Assembly (NCBI GenBank): GCA_920105625.2
Contig: OV050032.1
Span: 101,788,542 to 101,852,541 of the forward strand
Origin: Clusia tigrina
Lineage: Eukaryota; Arthropoda; Insecta; Diptera; Clusiidae
DNA: 64,000 nucleotides
Direction: 5' to 3'
The stretch's first letter is position 1; each line of letters begins with the position of its first letter. A model generated the notes under the pieces. That model ran no database searches, was not told where the DNA came from, and worked only from the letters and a program-made list of their open reading frames with translations. Below, one piece after another: positions 25,192 through 38,595 of this stretch. Position numbers and translations under genes: made by a program.

Positions 25192-27740
25192 GCATTTGAA
25201 TGTTGCCAACTTTGATAGGTGTAGGACGTACCGTAAAGAAGTTAGGGGCGTTTGAAGTTTTATCAGTGTTTGATTTGGAACTCTAGGGAAGCACACCTTT
25301 GAGCGATGTTTTAAATTGACAAGAGGCTCGAGTACTTTATTGTTACAAAATTTAAAGGTTTTATGACGTTTCAGTAAAAAGATACAAGCATTTGTATGTT
25401 GCAAACTTTGATAGGTGTAGGACATACCGTATAGAAGTTAGGGCCATTTGAAGTTTCATCAGTGTTTGATTTGGGACCCTAGGGTAGCATAGCTTTGAGC
25501 GATGGCTTAAATTGACAAGAGGCTCGGGTACTTTATTGTTACAAAATTTCCAGGTTTTCTGACGCTCCAGTAAAAAGTTACAAGCATTTGTATGTTGCCA
25601 ACTTTGATAGGTGTAGGACGTACCGTATAGAAATTAGGGCCATTTGAAGTTTTATCAGTGTTTGATTTGGGACTCTAGGGTAGCATAGCTTTGAGCGATG
25701 GCTTAAATTGTCAAGAGGCTCGAGTACTTTATTGTTACAAAATTTCAAGATTTTATGACGCTCCAGTAAAAAGTTACAAGCATTTGTATGTTGCAAACTT
25801 TGATAGGTGTAGGATGTACCGTATAGAAGTTAGGGCCATTTGAAGTTTTATCAGCGTTTGATTTGGGACTCTAGGGTAGCATAGCTTTGAGCGATGGCTT
25901 AAATTGACTAGAGGCTCGAGTACTTTATTGTTACAAAATTTCAAGGTTTTATGACGCTCCAGTAAACAGTTACAAGCATTTGTATGTTGCAAACTTTGAT
26001 AGGTGTAGGACGTACCGTAAAGAAGTTAGGGGCGTTTGAAGTTTTATCAGTGTTTGATTTGGGACTCTAGGGTAGCATAGCTTTGAGCGATGGCTTAAAT
26101 TGACAAGAGGCTCGAGTACTTTATTGTTACAGAATTTCAAGATTTTATGACGCTCCAGTAAAAAGTTACAAGCATTTGTATGTTGCAAACTTTGATAGGT
26201 GTAGGACGTACCGTAAAGAAGTTAGGGGCGTTTGAAGTTTTATCAGTGTTTGATTTGGGACTCTAGGGTAGCATAGCTTTGAGCGATGGCTTAAATTGAC
26301 AAGAGGCTCGAGTACTTCATTGTTACAAAAATTTCAAGGTTTTATGACGCTCCAGTAAAAAGTTACAAGCATTTGTATGTTGCAAACTTTGAAAGGTGTA
26401 GGACGTACCGTATAGAAGTTAGGGGCGTTTGAAGTTGTATCAATGTTTGATTTGGGACTCAAGGGTAGCATAGCTTTGAGCGATGGCTTAAATTGACAAG
26501 AGGCTCGAGTACTTTATTGTTACAAAATTTCAAGGTTTTATGACGCTCCAGTAAAAAGTTACAAGCATTTGAATGTTGCCAACTTTGATAGGTGTAGGAC
26601 GTACCGTAAAGAAGTTAGGGGCGTTCGAAGTTTTATCAGTGTTTGATTTGGGACTCTAGGGAAGCACAGCTTTGAGCGATGTTTTAAATTGACAAGAGGC
26701 TCGAGTACTTTATTGTTACAAAATTTAAAGGTTTTATGACGTTTCAGTAAAAAGTTACAAGCAGTTGTATGTTGCAAACTTTGATAGGTGTAGGACGTAC
26801 CGTAAATAAGTTAGGGGCGTTTGAAGTTTTATCAGTGTTTGATTTGGGACTCTAGGGTAGCATAGCTTTGAGCGATAGCTTAAATTGACAAGAGGCTCGA
26901 GTACTTTATTGTTACAAAATTTCAAGGTTTTATGACGCTCCAGTAAAAAGTTACAAGCATTTGTATGTTGCACACTTTGATAGGTGTAGGACGTACCGTA
27001 AAGAAGTTAGGGGCGTTTGAAGTTTTATCAGTGTTTGATTTGGGACTCAAGGGTAGCATAGCTTTGAGCGATAGCTTAAATTGTCAAGATTCTCGGGTAT
27101 TTCATTGTTACAAAATTTCAAGGTTTTATGATGCTCCAGTAAAAAGTTACAAGCATTTGTATGCTGCAAACTTTGATAGGTGTAGGACGTACCGTAAAGA
27201 AGTTAGGGTCATTTGAAGTTTTATCAGTGTTTGATTTGGGACTCTAGGGTAGCATAGCTTTGAGCGATGGCTTAAATTGACAAGAGGCTCGAGTACTTTA
27301 TTGTTACAAAATTTCAAGGTTTTATGACGCTCCAGTAAACAGTTACAAGCATTTGTATGTTGCAAACTTTGATAGGTGTAGGACGTACCGTAAAGAAGTT
27401 AGGGGCGTTTGAAGTTTTATCAGTGTTTGATTTGGGACTCTTGGGTAGCATACCTTTGAGCGATGGCTTAAATTGACAAGAGGCTCGAGTACTTCATTGT
27501 TACAAAATTTCAAGATTTTATGACGCTCCAGTAAACAGTTACAAGCATTTGTATGTTGCAAACTTTGATAGGTGTAGGACGTACCGTATAGAAGTTAGGG
27601 GCGTTTGAAATTTTATCAGTGGTTGATTTGGGACTCAAGGGTAGCATAGTTTTGAGCGATAGCTTAAACTGACAAGAGGCTCGAGTACTTTATTGTTACA
27701 AAATTTCAAGGTTTTATGACGCTCCAGTAAAAAGTTACAA
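25192..27740. repeat. 16-monomer HOR, copy 2 (partial, about 13 monomers)
   Basis: It matches copy 1 up to the monomer ending in the cagtggttg/aaactgac type, then continues into the block first seen at about 18,137 instead of the extra pair. A one-base insertion (acaaaaattt, near 26,330) restores the global phase lost at 25,082. The ttgtcaagattctc variant near 27,082 is private relative to copy 1 (ttgtcaagatgctc) and shared with the copy near 30,790. Confidence 0.85.
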
Positions 27741-27796
27741 GCATTTGTATGTTGCACACTTTGATAGGTGTAGGACGTACCGTAAAGAAGTTAGGA

Positions 27797-30700
27797 GCGT
27801 TTTGAAGTTTTATCAGTGTTTGATTTGGGACTCTAGGGTAGCATAGCTTTGAGCGATGGCTTAAATTGACAAGAGGCTCGAGTACTTCATTGTTACAAAA
27901 TTTCAAGGTTTTATGACGCTCCAGTAAACAGTTACAAGCATTTGTATGTTGCAAACTTTGATAGGTGTAGGACGTACCGTAAAGAAGTTAGGGTCATTTG
28001 AAGTTTTATCAGTGTTTGATTTGGGACTCTAGGGTAGCATAGCTTTGAGCGATGGCTTAAATTGACAAGAGGCTCGAGTACTTTATTGTTACAAAATTTC
28101 AAGGTTTTATGACGCTCCAGTAAAAAGTTACAAGCATTTGTATGTTGCAAACTTTGATAGGTGTAGGACGTACCGTAAAGAAGTTAGGGGCGTTTGAAGT
28201 TTTATCAGTGTTTGATTTGGGACTCAAGAGTAGCATAGCTTTGAGCGATAGCTTAAATTGACAAGAGGCTCGGGTACTTTATTGTTACAAAATTTCAAGG
28301 TTTTATGACGCTCCAGTAAAAAGTTACAAGCAAACTTTGATAGGTGTAGGACGTACCGTATAGAAGTTAGGGGCGTTTGAAGTTTTATCAGTGTTTGATT
28401 TGGGACTCTATGGTAGCATAGCTTTGAGCGATGGCTTAAATTGAAAAGAGGCTCGGGTACTTTATTGTTACAAAATTTCAAGGTTTTATGACGTTTCAGT
28501 AAAAAGTTACAAGCAGTTGTATGTTTGCAAACTTTGATAGGTGTAGGACGTACCGTAAATAAGTTAGGGCGTTTGAAGTTTTATCAGTGTTTGATTTGGG
28601 GACTCTAGGGTAGCATAGCTTTGAGCGATGGCTTAAATTGACAAGAGGCTCGAATACTTTATTGTTACAAAATTTCAAAGTTTTATGACGCTCCAGTAAA
28701 AAGTTACAAGCATTTGTATGTTGCAAACTTTGATAGGTGTAGAACGTACCGTATAGAAGTTAGGGCCCATTTGAAGTTTTATCAGTGTCTGATTTGGGAC
28801 TCAAGGGTAGCATAGCTTTGAGCGATGGCCTAAATTGATAAGAGGCTCGAGTAATTTATTGTTACAAAATTTCAAGGTTTTATGATGCTGCAGTAAAAAG
28901 ATACAAGCATTTGTATGTTGCAAACTTTGATAGGTGTAGGACATACCGTTATAGAAGTTAGGGCCATTTGAAGTTTCATCAGTGTTTGATTTGGGACTCT
29001 AGGGTAGCATAGCTTTGAGCGATGGCTTAAATTGACAAGAGGCTCGGGTACTTTATTGTTACAAAATTTCCAGGTTTTCTGACGCTCCAGTAAAAAGTTA
29101 CAAGCATTTGTATGTTGCCAACTTTGATAGGTGTAGGACGTACCGTATAGAAATTAGGGCCATTTGACAGTTTTATCAGCGTTTGATTTGGGACTCTAGG
29201 GTAGCATAGCTTTGAGCGATGGCTTAAATTGACTAGAGGCTCGAGTACTTTATTGTTACAAAATTTCACGGTTTTATGACGCTCCAGTAAACAGTTACAA
29301 GCATTTGTATATTGCAAACTTTGATAGGTTGTAGGACGTACCGTATAGAAGTTAGGGGCGTTTGAAATTTTACCAGTGTTTGATTTGGGACTCAAGGGTA
29401 GCATAGCTTTGAGAGATAGCTTAAATTGACAAGAGGCTCGAGTACTTTATTGTTAACAAAATTTCAAGGTTTTATGACGCTCCAGTAAAAAGTTACAAGC
29501 ATTTGTATGTTGCACACTTTGATAGGTGTAGGACGTACCGTAAAGAAGTTAGGGGGCGTTTGAAGTTTTTATCAGTGTTTGATTTGGGACTCTAGGGGTA
29601 GCATAGCTTTGAGCGATGGCTTAAATTGACAAGAGGCTCGAGTACTTTATTGTTACAAAATTTCAAGATTTTATGACGCTCCAGTAAAAAGTTACAAGCA
29701 TTTGTATGTTGCAAACTTTGATAGGTGTAGGATGTACCGTATAGAAGTTAGGGGCCATTTGAAGTTTTATCAGCGTTTGATTTGGGACTCTAGGGTAGCA
29801 TAGCTTTGAGCGATAGCTTAAATTGACAAGAGGCTCGGGTACTTTATTGTTACAAAATTTCAAGGTTTTATGACGCTCCAGTAAAAAGTTACAAGCATTT
29901 GTATGTTGCAAACTTTGATATGTGTAGGACGTACCGTATAGAAGTTAGGGGCTTTTGAAGTTTTATCAGTGTTTGATTTGGGACTCTATGGTAGCATAGC
30001 TTTGAGCGATGGCTTAAATTGAAAAAGAGGCTCGGGTACTTTATTGTTACAAAATTTCAAGGTTTTATGACGTTTCAGTAAAAAGTTACAAGCAGTTGTA
30101 TGTTGCAAACTTTGATAGGTGTAGGACGTACCGTAAATAAGTTAGGGCGTTTGAAGTTTTATCAGTGTTTGATTTGGGACTCTAGGGTAGCATAGCTTTG
30201 AGCGATGGCTTAAATTGACAAGAGGCTCGAATACTTTATTGTTACAAAATTTCAAAGTTTTATGACGCTCCAGTAAAAAAGTTACAAGCATTTGTATGTT
30301 GCAAAACTTTGATTAGTGTAGAACGTACCGTATAGAAGTTAGGGCCATTTGAAGTTTTATCAGTGTCTGATTTGGGACTCAAGGGTAGCATAGCTTTGAG
30401 CGATGGCCTAAATTGACAAGAGGCTCGAGTAATTTATTGTTACAAAATTTCAAGGTTTTATGATGCTGCAGTAAAAAGATACAAGCATTTGTATGTTGCA
30501 CACTTTGATAGGTGTAGGACGTACCGTAAAGAAGTTAGGGGCGTTTGATTTGGGACTCTAGGGTAGCATAGCTTTGAGCGATAGCTTAAATTGACAAGAG
30601 GCTCGAGTACTTTATTGTTACAAAATTTCAAGGTTTTATGACGCTCCAGTAAAAAGTTACAAGCATTTGTATGTTGCACACTTTGATAGGTGTAGGACGT

Positions 30701-30825
30701 ACCGTAAAGAAGTTAGGGGCGTTTGAAGTTTTATCAGTGTTTGATTTGGGACTCAAGGGTAGCATAGCTTTGAGCGATAGCTTAAATTGTCAAGATTCTC
30801 GGGTATTTCATTGTTACAAAAATTT
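27797..30825. repeat. Indel-rich satellite segment (16 single-base insertions)
   Basis: The monomer content corresponds to 31,500-33,900, but single-base insertions lie near 27,801, 28,524, 28,600, 28,767, 28,950, 29,168, 29,330, 29,455, 29,554, 29,570, 29,598, 29,754, 30,024, 30,280, 30,304 and 30,820. Most lengthen a homopolymer. There is also a 13-bp deletion (about 28,331) and an 18-bp deletion (about 30,547). Together with two one-base-short gttagggcg monomers these sum to -17, which matches the observed 3,707 bp between the equivalent markers at 27,343 and 31,050 (19 x 196 - 17). No comparable density occurs elsewhere. Either local mutation or poor consensus sequence could explain it. 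Confidence 0.85.
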
Positions 30826-31950
30826 CAAGGTTTTATGATGCTCCAGTAAAAAGTTACAAGCATTTGTATGCTGCAAACTTTGATAGGTGTAGGACGTACC
30901 GTAAAGAAGTTAGGGTCATTTGAAGTTTTATCAGTGTTTGATTTGGGACTCTAGGGTAGCATAGCTTTGAGCGATGGCTTAAATTGACAAGAGGCTCGAG
31001 TACTTTATTGTTACAAAATTTCAAGGTTTTATGACGCTCCAGTAAACAGTTACAAGCATTTGTATGTTGCAAACTTTGATAGGTGTAGGACGTACCGTAA
31101 AGAAGTTAGGGGCGTTTGAAGTTTTATCAGTGTTTGATTTGGGACTCTTGGGTAGCATACCTTTGAGCGATGGCTTAAATTGACAAGAGGCTCGAGTACT
31201 TCATTGTTACAAAATTTCAAGATTTTATGACGCTCCAGTAAACAGTTACAAGCATTTGTATGTTGCAAACTTTGATAGGTGTAGGACGTACCGTATAGAA
31301 GTTAGGGGCGTTTGAAATTTTATCAGTGGTTGATTTGGGACTCAAGGGTAGCATAGTTTTGAGCGATAGCTTAAACTGACAAGAGGCTCGAGTACTTTAT
31401 TGTTACAAAATTTCAAGGTTTTATGACGCTCCAGTAAAAAGTTACAAGCATTTGTATGTTGCACACTTTGATAGGTGTAGGACGTACCGTAAAGAAGTTA
31501 GGAGCGTTTGAAGTTTTATCAGTGTTTGATTTGGGACTCTAGGGTAGCATAGCTTTGAGCGATGGCTTAAATTGACAAGAGGCTCGAGTACTTCATTGTT
31601 ACAAAATTTCAAGGTTTTATGACGCTCCAGTAAACAGTTACAAGCATTTGTATGTTGCAAACTTTGATAGGTGTAGGACGTACCGTAAAGAAGTTAGGGT
31701 CATTTGAAGTTTTATCAGTGTTTGATTTGGGACTCTAGGGTAGCATAGCTTTGAGCGATGGCTTAAATTGACAAGAGGCTCGAGTACTTTATTGTTACAA
31801 AATTTCAAGGTTTTATGACGCTCCAGTAAAAAGTTACAAGCATTTGTATGTTGCAAACTTTGATAGGTGTAGGACGTACCGTAAAGAAGTTAGGGGCGTT
31901 TGAAGTTTTATCAGTGTTTGATTTGGGACTCAAGAGTAGCATAGCTTTGA

Positions 31951-34900
31951 GCGATAGCTTAAATTGACAAGAGGCTCGGGTACTTTATTGTTACAAAATT
32001 TCAAGGTTTTATGACGCTCCAGTAAAAAGTTACAAGCATTTGTATGTTGCAAACTTTGATAGGTGTAGGACGTACCGTATAGAAGTTAGGGGCGTTTGAA
32101 GTTTTATCAGTGTTTGATTTGGGACTCTATGGTAGCATAGCTTTGAGCGATGGCTTAAATTGAAAAGAGGCTCGGGTACTTTATTGTTACAAAATTTCAA
32201 GGTTTTATGACGTTTCAGTAAAAAGTTACAAGCAGTTGTATGTTGCAAACTTTGATAGGTGTAGGACGTACCGTAAATAAGTTAGGGCGTTTGAAGTTTT
32301 ATCAGTGTTTGATTTGGGACTCTAGGGTAGCATAGCTTTGAGCGATGGCTTAAATTGACAAGAGGCTCGAATACTTTATTGTTACAAAATTTCAAAGTTT
32401 TATGACGCTCCAGTAAAAAGTTACAAGCATTTGTATGTTGCAAACTTTGATAGGTGTAGAACGTACCGTATAGAAGTTAGGGCCATTTGAAGTTTTATCA
32501 GTGTCTGATTTGGGACTCAAGGGTAGCATAGCTTTGAGCGATGGCCTAAATTGACAAGAGGCTCGAGTAATTTATTGTTACAAAATTTCAAGGTTTTATG
32601 ATGCTGCAGTAAAAAGATACAAGCATTTGTATGTTGCAAACTTTGATAGGTGTAGGACATACCGTATAGAAGTTAGGGCCATTTGAAGTTTCATCAGTGT
32701 TTGATTTGGGACTCTAGGGTAGCATAGCTTTGAGCGATGGCTTAAATTGACAAGAGGCTCGGGTACTTTATTGTTACAAAATTTCCAGGTTTTCTGACGC
32801 TCCAGTAAAAAGTTACAAGCATTTGTATGTTGCCAACTTTGATAGGTGTAGGACGTACCGTATAGAAATTAGGGCCATTTGAAGTTTTATCAGCGTTTGA
32901 TTTGGGACTCTAGGGTAGCATAGCTTTGAGCGATGGCTTAAATTGACTAGAGGCTCGAGTACTTTATTGTTACAAAATTTCACGGTTTTATGACGCTCCA
33001 GTAAACAGTTACAAGCATTTGTATATTGCAAACTTTGATAGGTGTAGGACGTACCGTATAGAAGTTAGGGGCGTTTGAAATTTTACCAGTGTTTGATTTG
33101 GGACTCAAGGGTAGCATAGCTTTGAGAGATAGCTTAAATTGACAAGAGGCTCGAGTACTTTATTGTTACAAAATTTCAAGGTTTTATGACGCTCCAGTAA
33201 AAAGTTACAAGCATTTGTATGTTGCACACTTTGATAGGTGTAGGACGTACCGTAAAGAAGTTAGGGGCGTTTGAAGTTTTATCAGTGTTTGATTTGGGAC
33301 TGTAGGGTAGCATAGCTTTGAGCGATGGCTTAAATTGACAAGAGGCTCGAGTACTTTATTGTTACAAAATTTCAAGATTTTATGACGCTCCAGTAAAAAG
33401 TTACAAGCATTTGTATGTTGCAAACTTTGATAGGTGTAGGATGTACCGTATAGAAGTTAGGGCCATTTGAAGTTTTATCAGCGTTTGATTTGGGACTCTA
33501 GGGTAGCATAGCTTTGAGCGATAGCTTAAATTGACAAGAGGCTCGGGTACTTTATTGTTACAAAATTTCAAGGTTTTATGACGCTCCAGTAAAAAGTTAC
33601 AAGCATTTGTATGTTGCAAACTTTGATAGGTGTAGGACGTACCGTATAGAAGTTAGGGGCGTTTGAAGTTTTATCAGTGTTTGATTTGGGACTCTATGGT
33701 AGCATAGCTTTGAGCGATGGCTTAAATTGAAAAGAGGCTCGGGTACTTTATTGTTACAAAATTTCAAGGTTTTATGACGTTTCAGTAAAAAGTTACAAGC
33801 AGTTGTATGTTGCAAACTTTGATAGGTGTAGGACGTACCGTAAATAAGTTAGGGCGTTTGAAGTTTTATCAGTGTTTGATTTGGGACTCTAGGGTAGCAT
33901 AGCTTTGAGCGATGGCTTAAATTGACAAGAGGCTCGAATACTTTATTGTTACAAAATTTCAAAGTTTTATGACGCTCCAGTAAAAAGTTACAAGCATTTG
34001 TATGTTGCAAACTTTGATAGGTGTAGAACGTACCGTATAGAAGTTAGGGCCATTTGAAGTTTTATCAGTGTCTGATTTGGGACTCAAGGGTAGCATAGCT
34101 TTGAGCGATGGCCTAAATTGACAAGAGGCTCGAGTAATTTATTGTTACAAAATTTCAAGGTTTTATGATGCTGCAGTAAAAAGATACAAGCATTTGTATG
34201 TTGCAAACTTTGATAGGTGTAGGACATACCGTATAGAAGTTAGGGCCATTTGAAGTTTCATCAGTGTTTGATTTGGGACTCTAGGGTAGCATAGCTTTGA
34301 GCGATGGCTTAAATTGACAAGAGGCTCGGGTACTTTATTGTTACAAAATTTCCAGGTTTTCTGACGCTCCAGTAAAAAGTTACAAGCATTTGTATGTTGC
34401 CAACTTTGATAGGTGTAGGACGTACCGTATAGAAATTAGGGCCATTTGAAGTTTTATCAGCGTTTGATTTGGGACTCTAGGGTAGCATAGCTTTGAGCGA
34501 TGGCTTAAATTGACTAGAGGCTCGAGTACTTTATTGTTACAAAATTTCACGGTTTTATGACGCTCCAGTAAACAGTTACAAGCATTTGTATATTGCAAAC
34601 TTTGATAGGTGTAGGACGTACCGTATAGAAGTTAGGGGCGTTTGAAATTTTACCAGTGTTTGATTTGGGACTCAAGGGTAGCATAGCTTTGAGAGATAGC
34701 TTAAATTGACAAGAGGCTCGAGTACTTTATTGTTACAAAATTTCAAGGTTTTATGACGCTCCAGTAAAAAGTTACAAGCATTTGTATGTTGCACACTTTG
34801 ATAGGTGTAGGACGTACCGTAAAGAAGTTAGGGGCGTTTGAAGTTTTATCAGTGTTTGATTTGGGACTCTAGGGTAGCATAGCTTTGAGCGATGGCTTAA

Positions 34901-35084
34901 ATTGACAAGAGGCTCGAGTACTTTATTGTTACAAAATTTCAAGATTTTATGACGCTCCAGTAAAAAGTTACAAGCATTTGTATGTTGCAAACTTTGATAG
35001 GTGTAGGATGTACCGTATAGAAGTTAGGGCCATTTGAAGTTTTATCAGCGTTTGATTTGGGACTCTAGGGTAGCATAGCTTTGA
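31951..35084. repeat. 8-monomer HOR duplication (2 x 1,567 bp)
   Basis: The blocks of about 31,951-33,517 and 33,518-35,084 share order and rare markers: actctatgg, ttgaaaagagg, gatgctgcag, ttcacggtt, tatattgcaaac and gagagatag. The period is 8 x 196 - 1 because each block contains one gttagggcg monomer lacking a G (near 32,285 and 33,852). One visible difference is actgtaggg near 33,299 against actctaggg near 34,866. Confidence 0.85.
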
Positions 35085-38000
35085 GCGATGGCTTAAATTG
35101 ACTAGAGGCTCGAGTACTTTATTGTTACAAAATTTCAAGGTTTTATGACGCTCCAGTAAACAGTTACAAGCATTTGTATGTTGCAAACTTTGATAGGTGT
35201 AGGACGTACCGTAAAGAAGTTAGGGTCATTTGAAGTTTTATCAGTGTTTGATTTGGGACTCTAGGGTAGCATAGCTTTGAGCGATGGCTTAAATTGACAA
35301 GAGGCTCGAGTACTTTATTGTTACAAAATTTCAAGGTTTTATGACGCTCCAGTAAAAAGTTACAAGCATTTGTATGTTGCAAACTTTGATAGGTGTAGGA
35401 CGTACCGTAAAGAAGTTAGGGGCGTTTGAAGTTTTATCAGTGTTTGATTTGGGACTCTTGGGTAGCATAGCTTTGAGCGATGGCTTAAATTGACAAGAGG
35501 CTCGAGTACTTCATTGTTACAAAATTTCAAGGTTTTATGACGCTCCAGTAAAAAGATACAAGCATTTGTATGTTGCAAACTTTGAAAGGTGTAGGACGTA
35601 CCGTATAGAAGTTAGGGGCGTTTGAAGTTTTATCAATGTTTGATTTGGGACTCAAGGGTAGCATAGCTTTGAGCGATGGCTTAAATTGACAAGAGGCTCG
35701 AGTACTTTATTGTTACAAAATTTCAAGGTTTTATGACGCTCCAGTAAAAAGTTACAAGCATTTGAATGTTGCCAACTTTGATAGGTGTAGGACGTACCGT
35801 AAAGAAGTTAGGTTCGTTCGAAGTTTTATCAGTGTTTGATTTGGGACTCTAGGGAAGCACAGCTTTGAGCGATGTTTTAAATTGACAAGAGGCTCGAGTA
35901 CTTTATTGTTACAAAATTTAAAGGTTTTATGACGCTCCAGTAAAAAGTTACAAGCATTTGTATGTTGCAAACTTTGATAGGTGTAGGACGTACCGTATAG
36001 AAGTTAGAGCCATTTGAAGTTTTATCAGTGTTTGATTTGGGACTCTAGGGTAGCATAGCTTTGAGCGATAGCTTAAATTGACAAGAGGCTCGGGTACTTC
36101 ATTGTTACAAAATTTCAAGGTTTTATGACGCTCCAGTAAAAAGTTACAAGCATTTGTATGTTGCAAACTTTGATAGGTGTAGGACGTACCGTAAAGAAGT
36201 TTGGGGCGTTTGAAGTTTTATCAGTGTTGGATTTGGGACTCTAGGGTAGCATTGAGCGGTAGCTTAAATTGACAAGAGGCTCGGGTACTTTATTGTTACA
36301 AAATTTCAAGGTTTTATGACGCTCCAGTAAAAAGTTACAAGCATTTGTATGTTGCAAACTTTGATAGGTGTAGGACGTACCGTATAGAAGTTAGGGCCAT
36401 TTGAAGGTTTATCAGTGTTTGATTTGGGACTCAAGGGTAGCATAGCTTTGAGCGATGGCTTAAATTGACAAGAGCCTCGAGTACTTTATTGTTACAAAAT
36501 TTCAAGGTTCTATGACGCTCCAGTAAAAAGTTACAAGCATTTGAATGTTGCCAACTTTGATAGTGTAGGACGTACCGTAAAGAAGTTAGGGCCATTTGAA
36601 GTTTTATCAGTGTTTGATTTGGGACTCTAGGGTAGCATAGCTTTGAGCGATGGCTTAAATTGACAAGAGGCTCGAGTACTTTATTGTTACAAAATTTCAA
36701 GATTTTATGACGCTCCAGTAAAAAGTTACAAGCATTTGTATGTTGCAAACTTTGATAGGTGTAGGACGTACCGTATAGAAGTTAGGGCCATTTGAAGGTT
36801 TATCAGTGTTTGATTTGGGACTCAAGGGTAGCATAGCTTTGAGCGATGGCTTAAATTGACAAGAGGCTCGAGTACTTTATTGTTACAAAATTTCAAGGTT
36901 TTATGACGCTCCAGTAAAAAGTTACAAGCATTTGAATGTTGCCAACTTTGATAGGTGTAGGACGTACCGTAAAGAAGGTTGGGCCATTTGAAGTTTTATC
37001 AGTGTTTGATTTGGGACTCTAGGGTAGCATAGCTTTGAGCGATGGCTTAAATTGACAAGAGGCTCGAGTACTTTATTGTTACAAAATTTCAAGATTTTAT
37101 GACGCTCCAGTAAAAAGTTACAAGCATTTGTATGTTGCAAACTTTGATAGGTGTAGGATGTACCGTATAGAAGTTAGGGCCATTTGAAGTTTTATCAGCG
37201 TTTGATTTGGGACTCTAGGGTAGCATAGCTTTGAGCGATGGCTTAAATTGACTAGAGGCTCGAGTACTTTATTGTTACAAAATTTCAAGGTTTTATGACG
37301 CTCCAGTAAAAAGTTACAAGCATTTGAATGTTGCCAACTTTGATAGGTGTAGGACGTACCGTAAAGAAGTTAGGGCCATTTGAAGTTTTATCAGTGTTTG
37401 ATTTGGGACTCTAGGGTAGCATAGCTTTGAGCGATGGCTTAAATTGACAAGAGCCTCGAGTACTTTATTGTTACAAAATTTCAAGATTTTATGACGCTCC
37501 AGTAAAAAGTTACAAGCATTTGTATGTTGCAAACTTTGATAGGTGTAGGATGTACCGTATAGAAGTTAGGGCCATTTGAAGTTTTATCAGCGTTTGATTT
37601 GGGACTCTAGGGTAGCATAGCTTTAAGCGATGGCTTAAATTGACTAGAGGCTCGAGTACTTTATTGTTACAAAATTTCAAGGTTTTATGACGCTCCAGTA
37701 AACAGTTACAAGCTTTTGTATGTTGCATACTTTGATAGGTGTAGGACGTACCGTATAGAAGTTAGGGGCTTTTGAAATTTTACCAGTGTTTGATTTGGGA
37801 CAAAGGGTAGCATAGCTTTGAGCGATAGCTTAAATTGACAAGAGGCTCGAGTACTTTATTGTTACAAAATTTCAAGGTTTTATGACGCTCCAGTAAAAAG
37901 TTACAAGCATTTGTATGTTGCACACTTTGATAGGTGTAGGACGTACCGTAAAGAAGTTAGGGGCGTTTGAAGTTTTATCAGTGTTTGATTTGGGACTCAA

Positions 38001-38595
38001 GGGTAGCATAGCTTTGAGCGATAGCTTAAATTGTCAAGAGGCTCGGGTATTTCATTGTTACAAAATTTCAAGGTTTTATGACGCTCCAGTAAAAAGTTAC
38101 AAGCATTTGAATGTTGCCAACTTTGATAGGTGTAGGACGTACCGTAAAGAAGTTAGGGCCATTTGAAGTTTTATCAGTGTTTGATTTCGGACTCTAGGGT
38201 AGCATAGCTTTGAGCGATGGCTTAAATTGACAAGAAGCTCGAGTACTTTATTGTTACAAAATTTCAAGATTTTATGACGCTCCAGTAAAAAGTTACAAGC
38301 ATTTGTATATTGCAAACTTTGATAGGTGTAGGATGTACCGTATAGTAGTTAGGGCCATTTGAAGTTTTATCAGCGTTTGATTTGGGACTCTAGGGTAGCA
38401 TAGCTTTGAGCGATGGCTTAAATTGACTAGAGGCTCGAGTACATTATTGTTACAAAATTTCAAGGTTTTATGACGCTCCAGTAAACAGTTACAAGCATTT
38501 GTATGTTGCAAACTTTGATAGGTGTAGGACGTACCGTATAGAAGTTAGGGGCGTTTGAAATTTTACCAGTGTTTGATTTGGGACTCAAGGGTAGC
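35085..38595. repeat. Mosaic stretch with a return of left-end monomer types
   Basis: Monomers from about 34,974 to 35,970 repeat types typical of the leftmost 11 kb: the ttgactag type of 9,121, the ggtcatttg type of 9,317, the actcttggg type, and the gaatgttgccaac/aagcacagc type. From about 36,540 to 37,540 gaatgttgccaac monomers alternate with gtatgttgcaaac ones, giving a 392-bp two-monomer rhythm. There are small deletions near 36,252 (5 bp), 36,565 (1 bp) and 37,801 (1 bp). Confidence 0.75.
36150..36340. repeat. 191-bp monomer with a 5-bp deletion
   Basis: The usual tagcatagctttgagcgat reads tagcattgagcggt near 36,247-36,260, so five bases (agctt) are missing and there is a neighbouring substitution. 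The distance between flanking anchors (36,150 to 36,341) is 191 bp. I saw no other copy of this lesion. Confidence 0.85.
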
